From Verrucomicrobiales bacterium (GTDB taxonomy: Bacteria > Verrucomicrobiota > Verrucomicrobiia > Verrucomicrobiales > DEV007), in NCBI GenBank assembly GCA_029213265.1, contig JARGNG010000004.1:155380-219379 (forward strand): a DNA stretch of 64,000 nucleotides, given 5' to 3'. The notes under the pieces are model-generated. The model searched no databases and was not told the DNA's origin. It saw only the letters and a program-made list of their open reading frames with translations. Position numbers and translations under genes: made by a program. Shown here in pieces: positions 63,927-64,000 of this stretch; position 1 is the first letter of the stretch; every line of letters begins with the position of its first letter.

Positions 63927-63950
63927 ACCACCATCCTTGGCGGTTTTTTT
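63927..63950 (+). terminator. Possible terminator hairpin after repeat copy B
   Basis: An imperfect stem (ACCACC / GGCGGT with one mismatch) followed by seven T. It is placed relative to copy B as the terminator is placed after tRNA-Glu. Confidence 0.45.
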
Positions 63951-64000
63951 GTGCCCACCCGTTGAGACGAGAACCCGTAGTAGAGTCGGGAGTCAATCCC

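Noticed and set aside
63799..63996. Short minus-strand frame over repeat copy B
   Set aside because: It translates the repeat and its hairpin, with no family-like content; the same artefact as at tRNA-Glu.

Overview
The window looks like a chromosomal segment of a Verrucomicrobiota bacterium, with Planctomycetota as a less likely alternative. The evidence is the gene content: three sulfatases, two pairs of DUF1549/DUF1553 and DUF1501 proteins, an ECF sigma factor of the kind seen in Rhodopirellula and Verrucomicrobium next to a FecR-like protein, an enlarged SecA, a Reg_prop hybrid histidine kinase, and many genes without a clear Shine-Dalgarno site but with 4-base start/stop overlaps. No phage, transposase, CRISPR array or rRNA gene was seen.

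Layout. Positions 1-9.6 kb hold housekeeping genes on the plus strand (parA, secA, an NfeD-like protein, a hemW-like gene, a PPK2 kinase), then a secreted sulfatase overlapping a secreted PHP-domain protein. From 9.7 to 18.1 kb the minus strand carries a secreted trypsin-like protease and a seven-gene menaquinone operon menF-D-H-B-A-C-E, coupled by ATGA overlaps at several junctions. From 18.3 to 30.2 kb lie argA, a kinase-like/PP2C fusion, a deiodinase-like thioredoxin-fold protein, a DUF971 protein, purB, a 1491-residue secreted propeller/FN3 protein, a sugar nucleotidyltransferase and a parvulin. From 30.2 to 43 kb lie a pseudopilin, a 1444-residue hybrid sensor kinase, a monooxygenase, ybaB-dnaX, a photolyase, a glycosyltransferase broken at a G9 tract, an OsmC protein and a C39-peptidase locus that looks like one broken gene. 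From 43 to 50 kb lie a DUF1501/PSD1 pair, a rhodanese, a frameshifted NHL-repeat remnant, an antiporter and tRNA-Glu.

The most interesting part is 50.4-63.5 kb. Two minus-strand operons lie head to tail. One is ECF sigma, FecR-like regulator and a 1446-residue protein joining a sulfatase to a glycoside-hydrolase-like domain. The other is DUF1549/1553, DUF1501, a second sulfatase and possibly a secreted esterase. Directly upstream of the first gene of each lies the same 32-bp element: an identical 14-base block, 8 variable bases, and an identical 10-base block, 20-27 bases before the start codon. I infer that the sigma factor drives its own operon and the second one as a single sulfated-glycan utilisation regulon.

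Other signals are a repeat element beside tRNA-Glu that carries a second copy of the last 17 bases of the tRNA and recurs at the right edge; a paired 9-mer at the 5' end of two glycan-related genes; and several genes interrupted by what look like one-base differences in G runs, which may be phase variation, decay or assembly error.
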